Translations under genes and position numbers: made by a program
Shown here: piece after piece, positions 1-10,136 of the stretch
Layout: each line of letters begins with the position of its first letter
Numbering within the stretch: position 1 is the stretch's first letter
The notes under the pieces: model-generated
What the model saw: only the letters and a program-made list of their open reading frames with translations
Databases searched by the model: none
Told to the model about the DNA's origin: nothing
NCBI GenBank assembly: GCA_030602185.1
Contig: JAUWAE010000002.1
Location: 1 to 56,018, forward strand
Source of the DNA: Comamonadaceae bacterium
Lineage (GTDB): Bacteria > Pseudomonadota > Gammaproteobacteria > Burkholderiales > Burkholderiaceae_C
Length of the DNA: 56,018 nt
Direction: 5' to 3'

Positions 1-10
1 GGCGTTTGAA

Positions 11-1120
11 ATGAGCAAGTTGGTAGGTCTGGTCGGCTGGCGCGGCATGGTCGGCTCGGTATTGATGGATCGCATGGTCGCCGAAGGCGATTTCGAGCAC
101 ATCGAGCCCGTTTTCTTTTCCACTTCCAACACCGGCGGCGCGGCCCCGGCCATGGCCAAGGCGCACAAGACGCTGCAGGACGCGAACGACATCGCGGCGC
201 TGGCAAAGTGCGACATCGTGATCACCTGCCAGGGTGGCGACTACACCAAAGAGGTGTTCCCAAAGCTGCGCGCCAGCGGCTGGCAGGGCCACTGGATCGA
301 TGCCGCCTCGTCGCTGCGCATGGAATCCGACGCCGTCATCATCCTGGACCCGGTCAACGAAGGCCTGATCCGCAAGAGCCTGGCGGCCGGCGGCAAGAAC
401 TGGATCGGCGGCAACTGCACCAACTCCATCCTGCTGATGGGCCTGGGCGGCCTGTTCCGCGAGGGGCTGGTGGAGTGGGTGAGCTCCATGACCTACCAGG
501 CGGCATCGGGCGGTGGCGCCAACCACATGCGGGAACTGCTCAAGGGCATGGGCGTGGTGCACGGTGCGGTGGCCGATGAGCTGGCCACCCCCGCCTCCGC
601 CATCCTCGAGATCGACCGCAAAGTCGCCAAGACCATCCGCGAAGACGTGCCGACCGAGTTCTTCGGCGCCCCCCTGGCCGGTGGCCTGATCCCCTGGATC
701 GACGTGCAGCTGCCCAACGGCCAGTCCAAGGAAGAATGGAAGGGCCAGGCCGAGGTCAACAAGATCCTGGGTACCGAGCAGACCATCCCGGTGGACGGCC
801 TGTGCGTGCGCATCGGCGCCATGCGCTGCCACAGCCTGGCGCTGACGCTGAAGCTGAAGAAAGACCTGCCGCTGGAGCAGATCGAGTCCATCATCAAGAG
901 CGGCAACCCCTGGGTGAAGTGGGTGCCGAACGACCGCGCCATCACCGTCAAGGAACTCACCCCCGCCGCCATCACCGGCGGCCTGGAAGTGGGCGTGGGC
1001 CGGGTGCGCAAGCTGAACATGGGCCCCGAGTACGTTTCGGCATTTGTGATAGGCGACCAGCTGCTGTGGGGTGCGGCCGAACCGCTGCGTCGCATGTTGC
1101 GCATTTTGCTCGACGCTTGA
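11..1120 (+). CDS. asd: Aspartate-semialdehyde dehydrogenase
   Basis: Catalyses NADPH-dependent reduction of aspartyl phosphate to aspartate semialdehyde, the branch point to lysine/diaminopimelate, threonine and methionine; cytosolic. The protein has 369 residues, close to the 367 of E. coli Asd. A Rossmann nucleotide-binding loop ([10 protein letters not shown]) is at residues 6-15. The catalytic cysteine lies in GGNCTNS (Cys136), and the substrate-binding Arg268 and His274 lie in RIGAMRCHS. The ATG start gives the full N-terminus. It heads the asd-fimV-truA-trpFBA order typical of Burkholderiales, where leuB normally precedes it; only ten bases upstream are visible here. Identification is secure. 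Confidence 0.97.
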   Translation: MSKLVGLVGWRGMVGSVLMDRMVAEGDFEHIEPVFFSTSNTGGAAPAMAKAHKTLQDANDIAALAKCDIVITCQGGDYTKEVFPKLRASGWQGHWIDAASSLRMESDAVIILDPVNEGLIRKSLAAGGKNWIGGNCTNSILLMGLGGLFREGLVEWVSSMTYQAASGGGANHMRELLKGMGVVHGAVADELATPASAILEIDRKVAKTIREDVPTEFFGAPLAGGLIPWIDVQLPNGQSKEEWKGQAEVNKILGTEQTIPVDGLCVRIGAMRCHSLALTLKLKKDLPLEQIESIIKSGNPWVKWVPNDRAITVKELTPAAITGGLEVGVGRVRKLNMGPEYVSAFVIGDQLLWGAAEPLRRMLRILLDA

Positions 1121-1292
1121 GGGTATAGTCTCACCCGGATGCCCCTGTGACGGCACCGTTGCTTGAAGGCAACGGTTGTCGGCGCAAGGCGCCCCGGGAC
1201 CCGCTTCCGGACGCGCCCAGCCGGCGCTTCGGCTTGTCGTCATAAGTTATTGATGATAAGGTGATTTTTCGCATTCTTCGGTAGGAGACTCT
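1121..1292 (+). promoter_or_regulatory. asd-fimV intergenic region with three successive hairpins
   Basis: This 172-base gap holds three perfect inverted repeats in a row. The first is ACCGTTGC (1155-1162) with GCAACGGT (1169-1176). The second is GGCGC (1181-1185) with GCGCC (1189-1193). The third is AGCCG (1219-1223) with CGGCT (1230-1234). None is followed by a clear U-run, so a simple intrinsic terminator for asd is not obvious. An AT-rich stretch (about 1240-1276) and a strong AGGAG ribosome-binding site (1283-1287) precede the GTG of fimV. A weak promoter-like pair TTGTCG (1234-1239) and TAAGGT (1257-1262) with 17-base spacing can be drawn but is not convincing. Confidence 0.4.
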
Positions 1293-3863
1293 GTGCAGTA
1301 CACACCTCGCCACATCCCCACCCAGTCCACGTCCCTCAGCGATCGCCGCGCCGGTCGCCCCTGGAGTCTGCGGGCGGTGGCAGGTGCTGTGGCGCTGGCC
1401 TCGGCGCTCACGGCGGGCCAGGCCTGGGCGCTGGCGCTGGGTCGTGTGTCGGTGCAGTCCTTGCTGGGCGAACCCCTGAGGGCCGAGATCGATGTTCCCA
1501 GCCTGAGCCCGGAAGAAGCCGCCTCTTTGCAGATCGGCGTCGCGCCGCTCGAACGCTTCCGCGCCGCTGGCATGGAGTTCAATCCGCTGCTGGGCGACGT
1601 CACCTTCGAACTGATCCAGCGACCCGACGGGCGGCGCGCGATCCGGCTGCGCAGCACCCGCACGGTCAACGAACCCTTCTTGGACATCGTGGTGCAGGCC
1701 AACTGGGCCAACGGACAGCTCTTGCGTGGCTACACGCTGCTGTTCGATCCGCCGAACCTACGGCAAGCGCCGGCCCCCCTCGTCCCGGCGGTACCGGCGG
1801 CCCCAAGGGATGCGCCCGCGGCCCCTGGAGCGGCTCGGGTCACACCGCCCAGCGCGCCTGCACAGCCCGCCGCCGCACCTGTCACACCTGCTGCGGCAAC
1901 CACAGCACGCCAGCAGCAAGTCAACGTCGCCCGCGGTGACACCGCCGGTCGCATCGCCGCTGTGCACAAGCCCGCCCAGGTGTCGCTGGAGCAGATGCTC
2001 GTAGGCCTGTTGCGGGCCAACCCGCATGCCTTCATGGGGCAGAACGTCAACCGGCTCAAGGCCGGGGTGGTGCTCGACCTGCCCGACAACGAGACACTCG
2101 CGGCCATTCCGGCCGCAGAAGCGCGACAACTGATCGCTGCCCAAAGCCGCGACTTCAACGACTACCGGCGCCGCCTGGCCGCGACCGCCCCGTCACAGGC
2201 GACACCCGCGCCCAGCCGCGCCGCGGCGGGCACGGTGCAGACCGAGGTGACCGACACCCGCGCTGCAGACACCAGCCAGGACAAACTGACGCTGTCCAAG
2301 GGGGCCACCGCCGCCCCGCAGGAAGACCAGATCGCCCAGGCCCGGCAGGAAGCCGATACCAGTGGACGGCTCAGCGAGCTGAACCGCAATCTGGAAGAGC
2401 TTGAACAGCTCAAGGCAGCGGTGCCTGCGGAGCCCGGGGGCGAGGCACCGGTCGAGACCGCACCACCGACGGAGACCACCCCGGGCGTTGCCGTCGAGGC
2501 GACCCCCCCTGTGCCGCCGCCCGCTCCGGCACCCACACCGGCCCCCGCCCCCGCGGCAGAAGGTGCTGGCCTGACGCAATGGCTGCAACACCCCATGGCC
2601 TTGCCTGTGGCCGGTGGTGCAGCGGCGGCCCTTGGCCTGCTGGCCTTGTTCGCCCTGCGGCGCCGCCGCCAGGACCAAGCACTGCAGGCGGCCAACGCTG
2701 AAGGGGCACCCTCTCAATTCGACGAGGCGCAGGGCCAAACCGTGGATACGCACGAGGACGCACCGGTGTCGTCGATGATGTACTCGCCCAGCCAGCTCGA
2801 TGCGGGGGGCGACGTCGACCCGGTGGCCGAGGCCGACGTCTACCTGGCCTACGGGCGCGACAAGCAGGCCGAGGAAATCCTGCAAGAGGCCCTGCGCCTT
2901 CACCCTGAACGCCTGGCCGTGCGGGCCAAGCTGCTGGAAATTTACGCCCAGCGCGGCGACGTTGGGGCCTACAACACCGAGGCCCAGACGCTGTACGACC
3001 TGACCCTGGGCGAGGGGCCGGACTGGGCAGCCGCCCGCGACGGGGGCCTGACGCTGGACCCCGACAATCCGCTGTACCGCGGTGGCGCAGTCGCGGCCGT
3101 GCAAGGGCCCGACAGCTTGTCTCCACAGGAAGCGCTCGCCAGTCAGCCCCCTAACTTAGACCTGAGCCTCGGGGAGAGCCAGGAAGCGCCCTCAACCACA
3201 GAAACCGACTCTCGGGCCGTCGGTTCATTGGAAATTGAGGCCGAAACACCGCCCACAACGGAACCGGTCTCGTTCGACTTCGACCTCACCCAGCCCAGCG
3301 AAAACCCGCCGACCCAGTCGGCGGTGGACCTCGAACTCGACCTCGACCAACTCTCGGCACCTTCGGACGAGGCAGCGGCACCCGCCGCCACGGCCAGCCC
3401 GCCCCCTGGTCCCGATGCCCTCGAATTCGACCTGGACCTGAGCGTCCCAGCACCGGAGGCCACACCGTTGGCACCGGCCGGTGAAACCGCTGACGAGCAG
3501 GACCTGGGCTTCGATCTCGACCTGACCCCGCCGCCAGAAGCGCCGGCCCCCAGCAGCGAGCTGCCGGAAGAGGTGAAAGGTCTGGACCTCGATCTCGACC
3601 TGGACCTGGAAGGCATGGCCGATGCCGCACCCGCCGAGGAACGGCCGGTCGCGCAAGCGGCTACCGAGCTGGACGACCTCTCCAGCCTGGAAGTGGACGA
3701 AGGCAGCGGCGCCGACCCGCTGGAGACCAAGCTGTCTCTCGCCCGCGAGTTCGAAGCGATTGGCGACACCGACGGCGCGCGCACCCTGGCCGAGGAGGTC
3801 GAGGCCGAAGCCACGGGCGAATTGCAGGCCCGCGCCCGCGCCTTCCTCGCCCAGTTGTCCTGA
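1293..3863 (+). CDS. fimV: FimV/HubP-family polar landmark protein
   Basis: A large inner-membrane protein of the FimV/HubP family, which in other bacteria binds peptidoglycan through LysM and organises polar pilus and chemosensory machinery. Length is 856 residues from a GTG start with an AGGAG site five bases upstream. Visible parts in order: signal-like hydrophobic stretch (about 26-48); conserved FimV N-terminal domain (about 49-150); Pro/Ala linker; a LysM-like segment (about 207-262); a second Pro/Ala linker; a transmembrane helix (about 434-456) followed by an Arg-rich stop; a TPR-like segment (about 509-570); an acidic region with repeated Asp-Leu blocks (about 659-774); and the C-terminal FimV motif (about 809-856). 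It lies between asd and truA, the usual betaproteobacterial position. Exact function here is inferred from the family. Confidence 0.88.
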   Translation: MQYTPRHIPTQSTSLSDRRAGRPWSLRAVAGAVALASALTAGQAWALALGRVSVQSLLGEPLRAEIDVPSLSPEEAASLQIGVAPLERFRAAGMEFNPLLGDVTFELIQRPDGRRAIRLRSTRTVNEPFLDIVVQANWANGQLLRGYTLLFDPPNLRQAPAPLVPAVPAAPRDAPAAPGAARVTPPSAPAQPAAAPVTPAAATTARQQQVNVARGDTAGRIAAVHKPAQVSLEQMLVGLLRANPHAFMGQNVNRLKAGVVLDLPDNETLAAIPAAEARQLIAAQSRDFNDYRRRLAATAPSQATPAPSRAAAGTVQTEVTDTRAADTSQDKLTLSKGATAAPQEDQIAQARQEADTSGRLSELNRNLEELEQLKAAVPAEPGGEAPVETAPPTETTPGVAVEATPPVPPPAPAPTPAPAPAAEGAGLTQWLQHPMALPVAGGAAAALGLLALFALRRRRQDQALQAANAEGAPSQFDEAQGQTVDTHEDAPVSSMMYSPSQLDAGGDVDPVAEADVYLAYGRDKQAEEILQEALRLHPERLAVRAKLLEIYAQRGDVGAYNTEAQTLYDLTLGEGPDWAAARDGGLTLDPDNPLYRGGAVAAVQGPDSLSPQEALASQPPNLDLSLGESQEAPSTTETDSRAVGSLEIEAETPPTTEPVSFDFDLTQPSENPPTQSAVDLELDLDQLSAPSDEAAAPAATASPPPGPDALEFDLDLSVPAPEATPLAPAGETADEQDLGFDLDLTPPPEAPAPSSELPEEVKGLDLDLDLDLEGMADAAPAEERPVAQAATELDDLSSLEVDEGSGADPLETKLSLAREFEAIGDTDGARTLAEEVEAEATGELQARARAFLAQLS

Positions 3864-3889
3864 CCGCCCCCTCACCTGACAGGACCGTT

Positions 3890-4675
3890 TTGAGGATCGC
3901 GCTCGGCATCAGCTACCAGGGTGGCGCCTACCAGGGCTGGCAAAGCCAGCCCAGTGGCCAGACGGTGCAGGACCAGCTCGAGAAGGCCCTGGCGCAGTTT
4001 GCCGACGTGCCCGCCATCCACACACTGTGTGCCGGCCGCACCGACGCCGGCGTCCACGGCCTGGGCCAGGTGGTGCACTTCGACACCGACGTGCACCGCG
4101 CCATGAACTCATGGGTGCGCGGCACCAACCGCTACCTGCCCGACGACATCGCCGTCCAGTGGGCCTACCCCGTGCCCGATGCCTTCCACGCCCGCGCCAG
4201 CGCCATTGCCCGGCGCTACGCCTATGTGCTGCTCGAATCACCGGTGCGGCCCAGCCTTGAAACGGGGCGGGCAGGCTGGGTGTTCCGCCCGCTCGACCAG
4301 GCGGCCATGGAAGCCGCTGCCGCCCACCTGATCGGCGAGCACGACTTCACCTCCTTCCGGGCGGCCCAGTGCCAGGCGCTCTCGCCCGTGAAGCACCTGC
4401 ACCGCATCGACATCCGCCGCCGCGGCGCCTACTGGCGTTTCGACTTCGAGGCCAACGCCTTCCTGCACCACATGATCCGCAACCTCATGGGTTGCCTGGT
4501 GGCGGTGGGCCAGGGCCTGCGCCCGCCCGGGTGGATGGCCGAGGTGCGCGACGCCCGCAGCCGAGACGTGGCGGCCCCCACCTTTGCGCCCGACGGACTG
4601 TACTTCCTGGGGCCGGTGTACGAGCCCCACTGGGGCCTGCCCAACACGGTGCCCGGCGCGGACTGGTTGCCATAA
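3890..4675 (+). CDS. truA: tRNA pseudouridine(38-40) synthase
   Basis: Converts uridine to pseudouridine at positions 38-40 in the anticodon arm of many tRNAs; cytosolic. The 261-residue protein carries the catalytic aspartate in the signature GRTDAGVHG (Asp52) and the family N-terminal GxxYxGWQ-type motif at 11-18. The start is a TTG at 3890, the only start that keeps the conserved first strand (RIALGISY). It follows fimV by 26 bases and is followed closely by trpF, so it is probably in the same transcription unit. Confidence 0.95.
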   Translation: MRIALGISYQGGAYQGWQSQPSGQTVQDQLEKALAQFADVPAIHTLCAGRTDAGVHGLGQVVHFDTDVHRAMNSWVRGTNRYLPDDIAVQWAYPVPDAFHARASAIARRYAYVLLESPVRPSLETGRAGWVFRPLDQAAMEAAAAHLIGEHDFTSFRAAQCQALSPVKHLHRIDIRRRGAYWRFDFEANAFLHHMIRNLMGCLVAVGQGLRPPGWMAEVRDARSRDVAAPTFAPDGLYFLGPVYEPHWGLPNTVPGADWLP

Positions 4676-4682
4676 TCGCGGG

Positions 4683-5351
4683 ATGCACCGCACCCGAATC
4701 AAGATCTGTGGCCTGACGCGCGAAGACGACGTGCGCCATGCCGTCCACGCCGGGGCCGACGCCATCGGCTTCGTGCTCTACCCGCCCAGCCCGCGCGCCG
4801 TGTCGCCCGAGCGGGCCGGTGAACTGGCCCGCCTGCTGCCCCCGTTCGTGACGCCGGTGCTGCTGTTCGTCAACGCCACAGTCCAAGAGGTGCAGGCTGG
4901 CTTGGCAGCGGTCCCCCATGCCCTGCTGCAGTTCCATGGCGACGAATCGCCGCAGGAATGCCTGGCCCACGGCCGCCCCCACATCCGTGCGGCCCGGGTG
5001 CCCACTGGCGATGGCGCTGCCAGCTTCGATCTCCTAAAATACGCGCAGCAGCACGCCGCCGCACAAGCCATTCTGCTCGACGCCCACGTACAGGGCTATG
5101 GCGGCGGCGGTGTTTCCTTCGACTGGACAGCCTTCAATTGGTCACACCCGCAACTAAACGCCAGCGCTCGCCTCGTTTTGTCTGGTGGACTCACACCTGC
5201 AAATGTGGCCGATGGCATTCGTCTCGTTCGCCCCTGGGCGGTTGACGTGAGTTCGGGCGTGGAAAGCGCCAAAGGCATCAAGAGCCCCGAACTGATCGAC
5301 CGCTTCGTGGCCGCCGTGCGCCAGGCCGACGACCTCCTGGCCCGCGGCTGA
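4683..5351 (+). CDS. trpF: Phosphoribosylanthranilate isomerase
   Basis: Third step of the tryptophan pathway: Amadori rearrangement of N-(5-phosphoribosyl)anthranilate to CdRP. The chosen ATG gives 222 residues beginning with the conserved KICGLT motif, whose Cys9 is the general base. The general acid is Asp133 in LLDAHVQGYGG. The C-terminal LSGGLTPANV and VDVSSGVE motifs bind phosphate. The reading frame stays open further upstream (to about 4584), but that part overlaps truA and lacks family similarity. It lies seven bases after truA and 41 bases before trpB. Confidence 0.96.
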   Translation: MHRTRIKICGLTREDDVRHAVHAGADAIGFVLYPPSPRAVSPERAGELARLLPPFVTPVLLFVNATVQEVQAGLAAVPHALLQFHGDESPQECLAHGRPHIRAARVPTGDGAASFDLLKYAQQHAAAQAILLDAHVQGYGGGGVSFDWTAFNWSHPQLNASARLVLSGGLTPANVADGIRLVRPWAVDVSSGVESAKGIKSPELIDRFVAAVRQADDLLARG

Positions 5352-5392
5352 GCCCCACGCCCTCCCCCTGACGAATCCCCGAGACGATCTCC

Positions 5393-6694
<1,302 letters not shown>

Positions 6695-6698
6695 CGCC

Positions 6699-7517
6699 AT
6701 GAGCCGCATCGAAACCACCCTACAGCAGCTCAAGGCACAAGGCCGCAAGGCGCTCATTCCCTACGTGACGGCCGGCTTCCCCTACGCTGACGTGACGCCC
6801 GAACTCATGCACGCCATGGTGCAGGGCGGCGCCGACATCATCGAACTGGGCGTGCCGTTTTCCGACCCCATGGCCGACGGCCCGGTGATCCAGAAGGCGG
6901 GCGAAAAAGCCTTGACCTTCGGCATTGGCATGACCCAGGTGCTGGACATGGTGCGTGCCTTCCGGCAGACCGACGCCACCACCCCGGTGGTGCTGATGGG
7001 TTACGCCAACCCGGTGGAGCGCTACGAACTGAAGCACGGCGCCAACACCTTCGCCCGCGACGCCGCTGCGGCGGGTGTGGACGGCGTGCTGATCGTGGAC
7101 TACCCGCCCGAGGAGTGCGAGGCGTTTGCCGCCACGCTCAAGGCCCACGGGCTGGACCTGATCTTCCTGCTGGCCCCCACCAGCACGGACGAACGCATGG
7201 CCCAGGTCGGGCGCATCGCCAGCGGCTACGTGTACTACGTGTCGCTCAAGGGCGTGACGGGTGCCGGCCACCTGGACACCGACGCCGTGGAAGCCATGCT
7301 GCCGCGCATCCGCCGGCACGTGAACACCCCGGTGGGCGTGGGTTTCGGCATCCGCGACGCGGCCACGGCGTGTGCGGTCGGCAAGTCGGCCGACGCGGTG
7401 GTCATCGGCACCCGGCTGATCCAGCTCATCGAGCAGGAACCGCGCGAGCGCGTGGCCCCGGTGGCCAGCGGGTTCCTGGCCGGCATCCGGCAGGCACTGG
7501 ACGGCTTGCGCGCATAA
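6699..7517 (+). CDS. trpA: Tryptophan synthase alpha subunit
   Basis: Cleaves indole-3-glycerol phosphate to indole and glyceraldehyde 3-phosphate, passing indole to TrpB. The 272-residue TIM-barrel protein has the catalytic Glu49 ([11 protein letters not shown]) and Asp60 (MADGP), at the same numbers as the E. coli enzyme. Phosphate-binding glycine motifs (VGFGI, then VVIGT) are present near the C-terminus. It is coupled to trpB and followed by accD, the usual arrangement in many proteobacteria. Confidence 0.98.
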   Translation: MSRIETTLQQLKAQGRKALIPYVTAGFPYADVTPELMHAMVQGGADIIELGVPFSDPMADGPVIQKAGEKALTFGIGMTQVLDMVRAFRQTDATTPVVLMGYANPVERYELKHGANTFARDAAAAGVDGVLIVDYPPEECEAFAATLKAHGLDLIFLLAPTSTDERMAQVGRIASGYVYYVSLKGVTGAGHLDTDAVEAMLPRIRRHVNTPVGVGFGIRDAATACAVGKSADAVVIGTRLIQLIEQEPRERVAPVASGFLAGIRQALDGLRA

Positions 7518-7529
7518 TGTCGCCCATTC

Positions 7530-7561
7530 GCGAGCGCCCCGCCCTACCCGGTGGGCGGCGC
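7530..7561 (+). terminator. Hairpin between trpA and accD
   Basis: An inverted repeat pairs GAGCG (7530-7534) with CGCTC (7557-7561) and CCGCCC (7537-7542) with GGGCGG (7551-7556), leaving a two-base bulge and an eight-base loop. No U-run follows (CCTGTG), so it is at best an attenuator, a processing site or a Rho-dependent end rather than a classical terminator. It could separate expression of trpFBA and accD. Confidence 0.35.
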
Positions 7562-7586
7562 TCCCTGTGACCAGCAAGGAGAAACC

Positions 7587-8459
7587 ATGTCCTGGCTCGA
7601 AAAACTGTTGCCCCCGAAAATCACCCACACCGACCCTGCCGGCCGCCGCCAAGTGCCCGAGGGGCTGTGGATCAAGTGCCCCAGCTGCGAAGCGGTGCTC
7701 TACAAGAACGACCTGGAAAAGAACCAGAACGTCTGCCCGCACTGCAGCCACCACCACCGCATCGGCGCCCGGGCACGGCTCGACGCGTTCCTGGACGCCG
7801 AAGGCCGTTACGAGATCGGCCAGGAGGTCATCCCGGTCGACGCGCTCAAGTTCAAGGACAGCCGCAAGTACCCCGAGCGCCTAAAGGAAGCCCTGGAGTC
7901 CACCGGCGAGACCGATGCGCTGATCGTCATGGGCGGCTCGGTGATGAGCATCGAGCTGGTGGCCGCGTGCTTCGAGTTCGACTTCATGGGCGGCTCCATG
8001 GGCTCGGTGGTGGGCGAGCGCTTCGTGCGCGGCGTGGAAACCGCCATCGAGCAGAAAGTGCCCTTCGTGTGCTTCACCGCCACCGGCGGCGCGCGCATGC
8101 AGGAAGGCCTGCTGTCCCTCATGCAGATGGCCAAGACCAACGCGGCCCTGACGCGCCTGGCCAAGAAAGGGCTGCCCTACATCAGCGTGCTGACCGACCC
8201 GACCATGGGCGGCGTGAGCGCCGGTTTCGCCTTCATGGGTGACGTGGTGATCGCCGAGCCCAAGGCCCTGATCGGCTTCGCCGGCCCGCGCGTGATCGAG
8301 AACACGGTGCGCGTGAAGCTGCCTGAAGGTTTCCAGCGCGCCGAGTTCCTGCAGACCAAAGGCGCGGTGGACTTCATCTGCGACCGTCGCGAGTTGCGCG
8401 GCACGGTGGCCAACGTGCTGGCCATGCTGCAGCGCCAGAGCACCGACGCGGTGGCCTGA
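7587..8459 (+). CDS. accD: Acetyl-CoA carboxylase carboxyltransferase subunit beta
   Basis: Beta half of the carboxyltransferase that moves CO2 from biotin-BCCP to acetyl-CoA, giving malonyl-CoA for fatty acid synthesis; acts with AccA. The ATG at 7587 follows AAGGAG (7576-7581) by five bases and gives 290 residues. A four-cysteine zinc ribbon is clear (Cys31, Cys34, Cys50, Cys53). The crotonase-fold core has conserved Gly-rich motifs (TGGARMQEG and [12 protein letters not shown]). It lies downstream of trpA as in many proteobacteria and supplies substrate for the fab genes found later in this window. Confidence 0.97.
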   Translation: MSWLEKLLPPKITHTDPAGRRQVPEGLWIKCPSCEAVLYKNDLEKNQNVCPHCSHHHRIGARARLDAFLDAEGRYEIGQEVIPVDALKFKDSRKYPERLKEALESTGETDALIVMGGSVMSIELVAACFEFDFMGGSMGSVVGERFVRGVETAIEQKVPFVCFTATGGARMQEGLLSLMQMAKTNAALTRLAKKGLPYISVLTDPTMGGVSAGFAFMGDVVIAEPKALIGFAGPRVIENTVRVKLPEGFQRAEFLQTKGAVDFICDRRELRGTVANVLAMLQRQSTDAVA

Positions 8460-8484
8460 CCTGCTTCGCCCAGGGCCTGCAACC

Positions 8485-9120
8485 TTGCACATTCCACTGT
8501 TCCCGCTGGGCACCGTCCTGTTCCCGGGTGGCAGTCTGCCGTTGCAGATCTTCGAGGTGCGCTACCTCGACATGGTGCGGCGCTGCCAGCGTGAGGGCAC
8601 GCCGTTTGGTGTGGTCTGCCTCACCGAGGGTGGCGAAGTCCAGCGGCCCGATGCCGAGGGCGGCTACGCCCGGGAAGGCTTCCACGACACCGGCACGCTG
8701 GCGCGCCTCGTGTCGGTCGAGCAGCTGCAGCCCGGGCTGCTGTTCATCGCTTGCGAAGGCACCCAGCGCTTTCGTGTGGCGCGCAGCGAGAAACTGCCGC
8801 ACGGCCTCTGGACGGCCGATGTGGAACCGCTGGCGGCCGACGCGCCAATGCCAGTCCCGCCGGAGCTGCGCGGCATCGCCCAGGCATTGCACCGCTTGCA
8901 AGAACGGCTGCAGGCCGAGCAACCGGCCGCCTTCGCCAACTACCCCGCCTACCAGCCGGACGAAGGCCCCTGGCAGGACGCCGGCTGGGTGGCCAACCGC
9001 TGGGCCGAACTGCTGCCACTGCCCGCCCAGGCGAAACAGCGCCTGCTGACACTCGACAGCCCGCTGCTGCGGCTGGAACTGGTGGGCGACGCGCTGGAGC
9101 AGTGGGGCATCCCGACCTGA
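8485..9120 (+). CDS. Lon N-terminal (LON substrate-binding) domain protein
   Basis: A 211-residue stand-alone protein resembling the substrate-binding N-terminal domain of Lon protease, with no ATPase or protease domain. The start is TTG at 8485, giving the family opening IPLFPLGTVLFPGG, followed by QIFEVRYLDMV. Such proteins (YcaL/LON-domain family) are widespread in proteobacteria; their role is not firmly known. It lies 25 bases after accD and ends twelve bases from the convergent LysR gene. Confidence 0.85.
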   Translation: MHIPLFPLGTVLFPGGSLPLQIFEVRYLDMVRRCQREGTPFGVVCLTEGGEVQRPDAEGGYAREGFHDTGTLARLVSVEQLQPGLLFIACEGTQRFRVARSEKLPHGLWTADVEPLAADAPMPVPPELRGIAQALHRLQERLQAEQPAAFANYPAYQPDEGPWQDAGWVANRWAELLPLPAQAKQRLLTLDSPLLRLELVGDALEQWGIPT

Positions 9121-9132
9121 GCGCAGCGCCAG

Positions 9133-10017
9133 CTACCCGCGCAACAGCCGCTCCACCAGCTGCCTGACCACTTGCAAGCCGGGCGGCTCGGCGCGCTGGT
9201 CCAGCGTCACCAGCCCGAAGCGGGCCGTGCCATCGAGCGCCGGGACGGTGGGCAGGCTCTTGAGGCCCTGGCCGGCGGCGTCGATCGTCAGCACGATGGC
9301 GTCGCTGCGGCGTGCCACCTCCACCAGGGTCTGGGTGTCGTCGCAGCGCAGCGTCACCATCTGGTCCGGGTTGGCGGCAGGCCCGAAACGCTCGGTCAGC
9401 AGCCGGGCCACCTCGTCGCTCAGGGGGGTGGAGGCGATCGGGTAGGCCAGCAGGTCCTCGAACGGCACCGGCGTACCCCGTTGGTACAAGGGGTGGTCTT
9501 CGCGGCACAGGAAACTGCCCGGCATTTCGACCTGCAGGCTCACGCGCAGGTCGGAGGCCGGGCGCAAGGCACGGATGTCGACCACCGCCGCATCCAGCCG
9601 CCGGGCCCGCAGGGCGTCGATCAGCAGGTCGGTTCCGCCCCGGGCCACCTCCAGCTGCAGGCGCGGGTGGTGCTGTGCCATGTGCAACAGCAACGGCGCC
9701 GACAGCAAGGCACCCGGCCCGGAGCCCAACCCGATGCGGACCTTGCCCGTGAGGCCGGCCTGCATCTGGCGCCCCACCGACTTGAGGGCGTCGGCCTCCT
9801 GCACCAAGCTTTTGGCCCGTGGCAGGAACTGCTGGCCAAACACCGTCAGCTCGATGCGCCGCCCCAGGCGATCGAACAGCGCCTGTCCCAGGTCGTCTTC
9901 GAGCGCCTGGATGCTGCGCGACAGCGCGGGCTGGGTCAGGAACAACGCCCGCGAGGCGAGCGCGAACGAGCCCGCGTCGGCCAACGCCAGGAAGTGCCGT
10001 AGCTGAACGAGTGTCAT
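9133..10017 (-). CDS. LysR-family transcriptional regulator
   Basis: A 294-residue LysR-type regulator. The N-terminal winged helix-turn-helix spans about residues 1-60 and reads typically (FLTQPALSRSIQALE). The remainder is a periplasmic-binding-protein-like effector domain. It is transcribed divergently from the M20 amidohydrolase and TRAP transporter genes, which it most likely controls. The 119-base intergenic region holds a T-N11-A dyad only six bases from this gene's start, so it probably also regulates itself. The inducer is unknown; the neighbours suggest an acylated or conjugated amino acid or related carboxylate. Confidence 0.9.
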   Translation of the reverse strand: MTLVQLRHFLALADAGSFALASRALFLTQPALSRSIQALEDDLGQALFDRLGRRIELTVFGQQFLPRAKSLVQEADALKSVGRQMQAGLTGKVRIGLGSGPGALLSAPLLLHMAQHHPRLQLEVARGGTDLLIDALRARRLDAAVVDIRALRPASDLRVSLQVEMPGSFLCREDHPLYQRGTPVPFEDLLAYPIASTPLSDEVARLLTERFGPAANPDQMVTLRCDDTQTLVEVARRSDAIVLTIDAAGQGLKSLPTVPALDGTARFGLVTLDQRAEPPGLQVVRQLVERLLRG

Positions 10018-10023
10018 GGCGAA

Positions 10024-10044
10024 TCAATGCATTTAATTCATTGA
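10024..10044. promoter_or_regulatory. Probable LysR operator (T-N11-A dyad)
   Basis: A perfect inverted repeat TCAATG-N9-CATTGA sits between the divergent LysR and M20 genes and contains the T-N11-A core expected of LysR-family sites. A second, weaker dyad AATG-N10-CATT follows at 10047-10064. Two sites of unequal quality spaced this way fit the usual recognition-site and activation-site layout of LysR promoters. Binding is inferred from pattern and position. Confidence 0.6.
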
Positions 10045-10136
10045 ATAATGTACAACAATGCATTGGACTTGACCAGATTGCGTTCGTAACATGCAGCAAA
10101 GTTCATGTCACGCGCTTGTCAAGAAGGATCGCCACG

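Noticed and set aside
3268-3612. Short DNA repeats in fimV as a repeat array
   Set aside because: The repetition is at protein level (Asp-Leu codons) with varied spacers; there are no regular repeat-spacer units as in CRISPR or satellite arrays.
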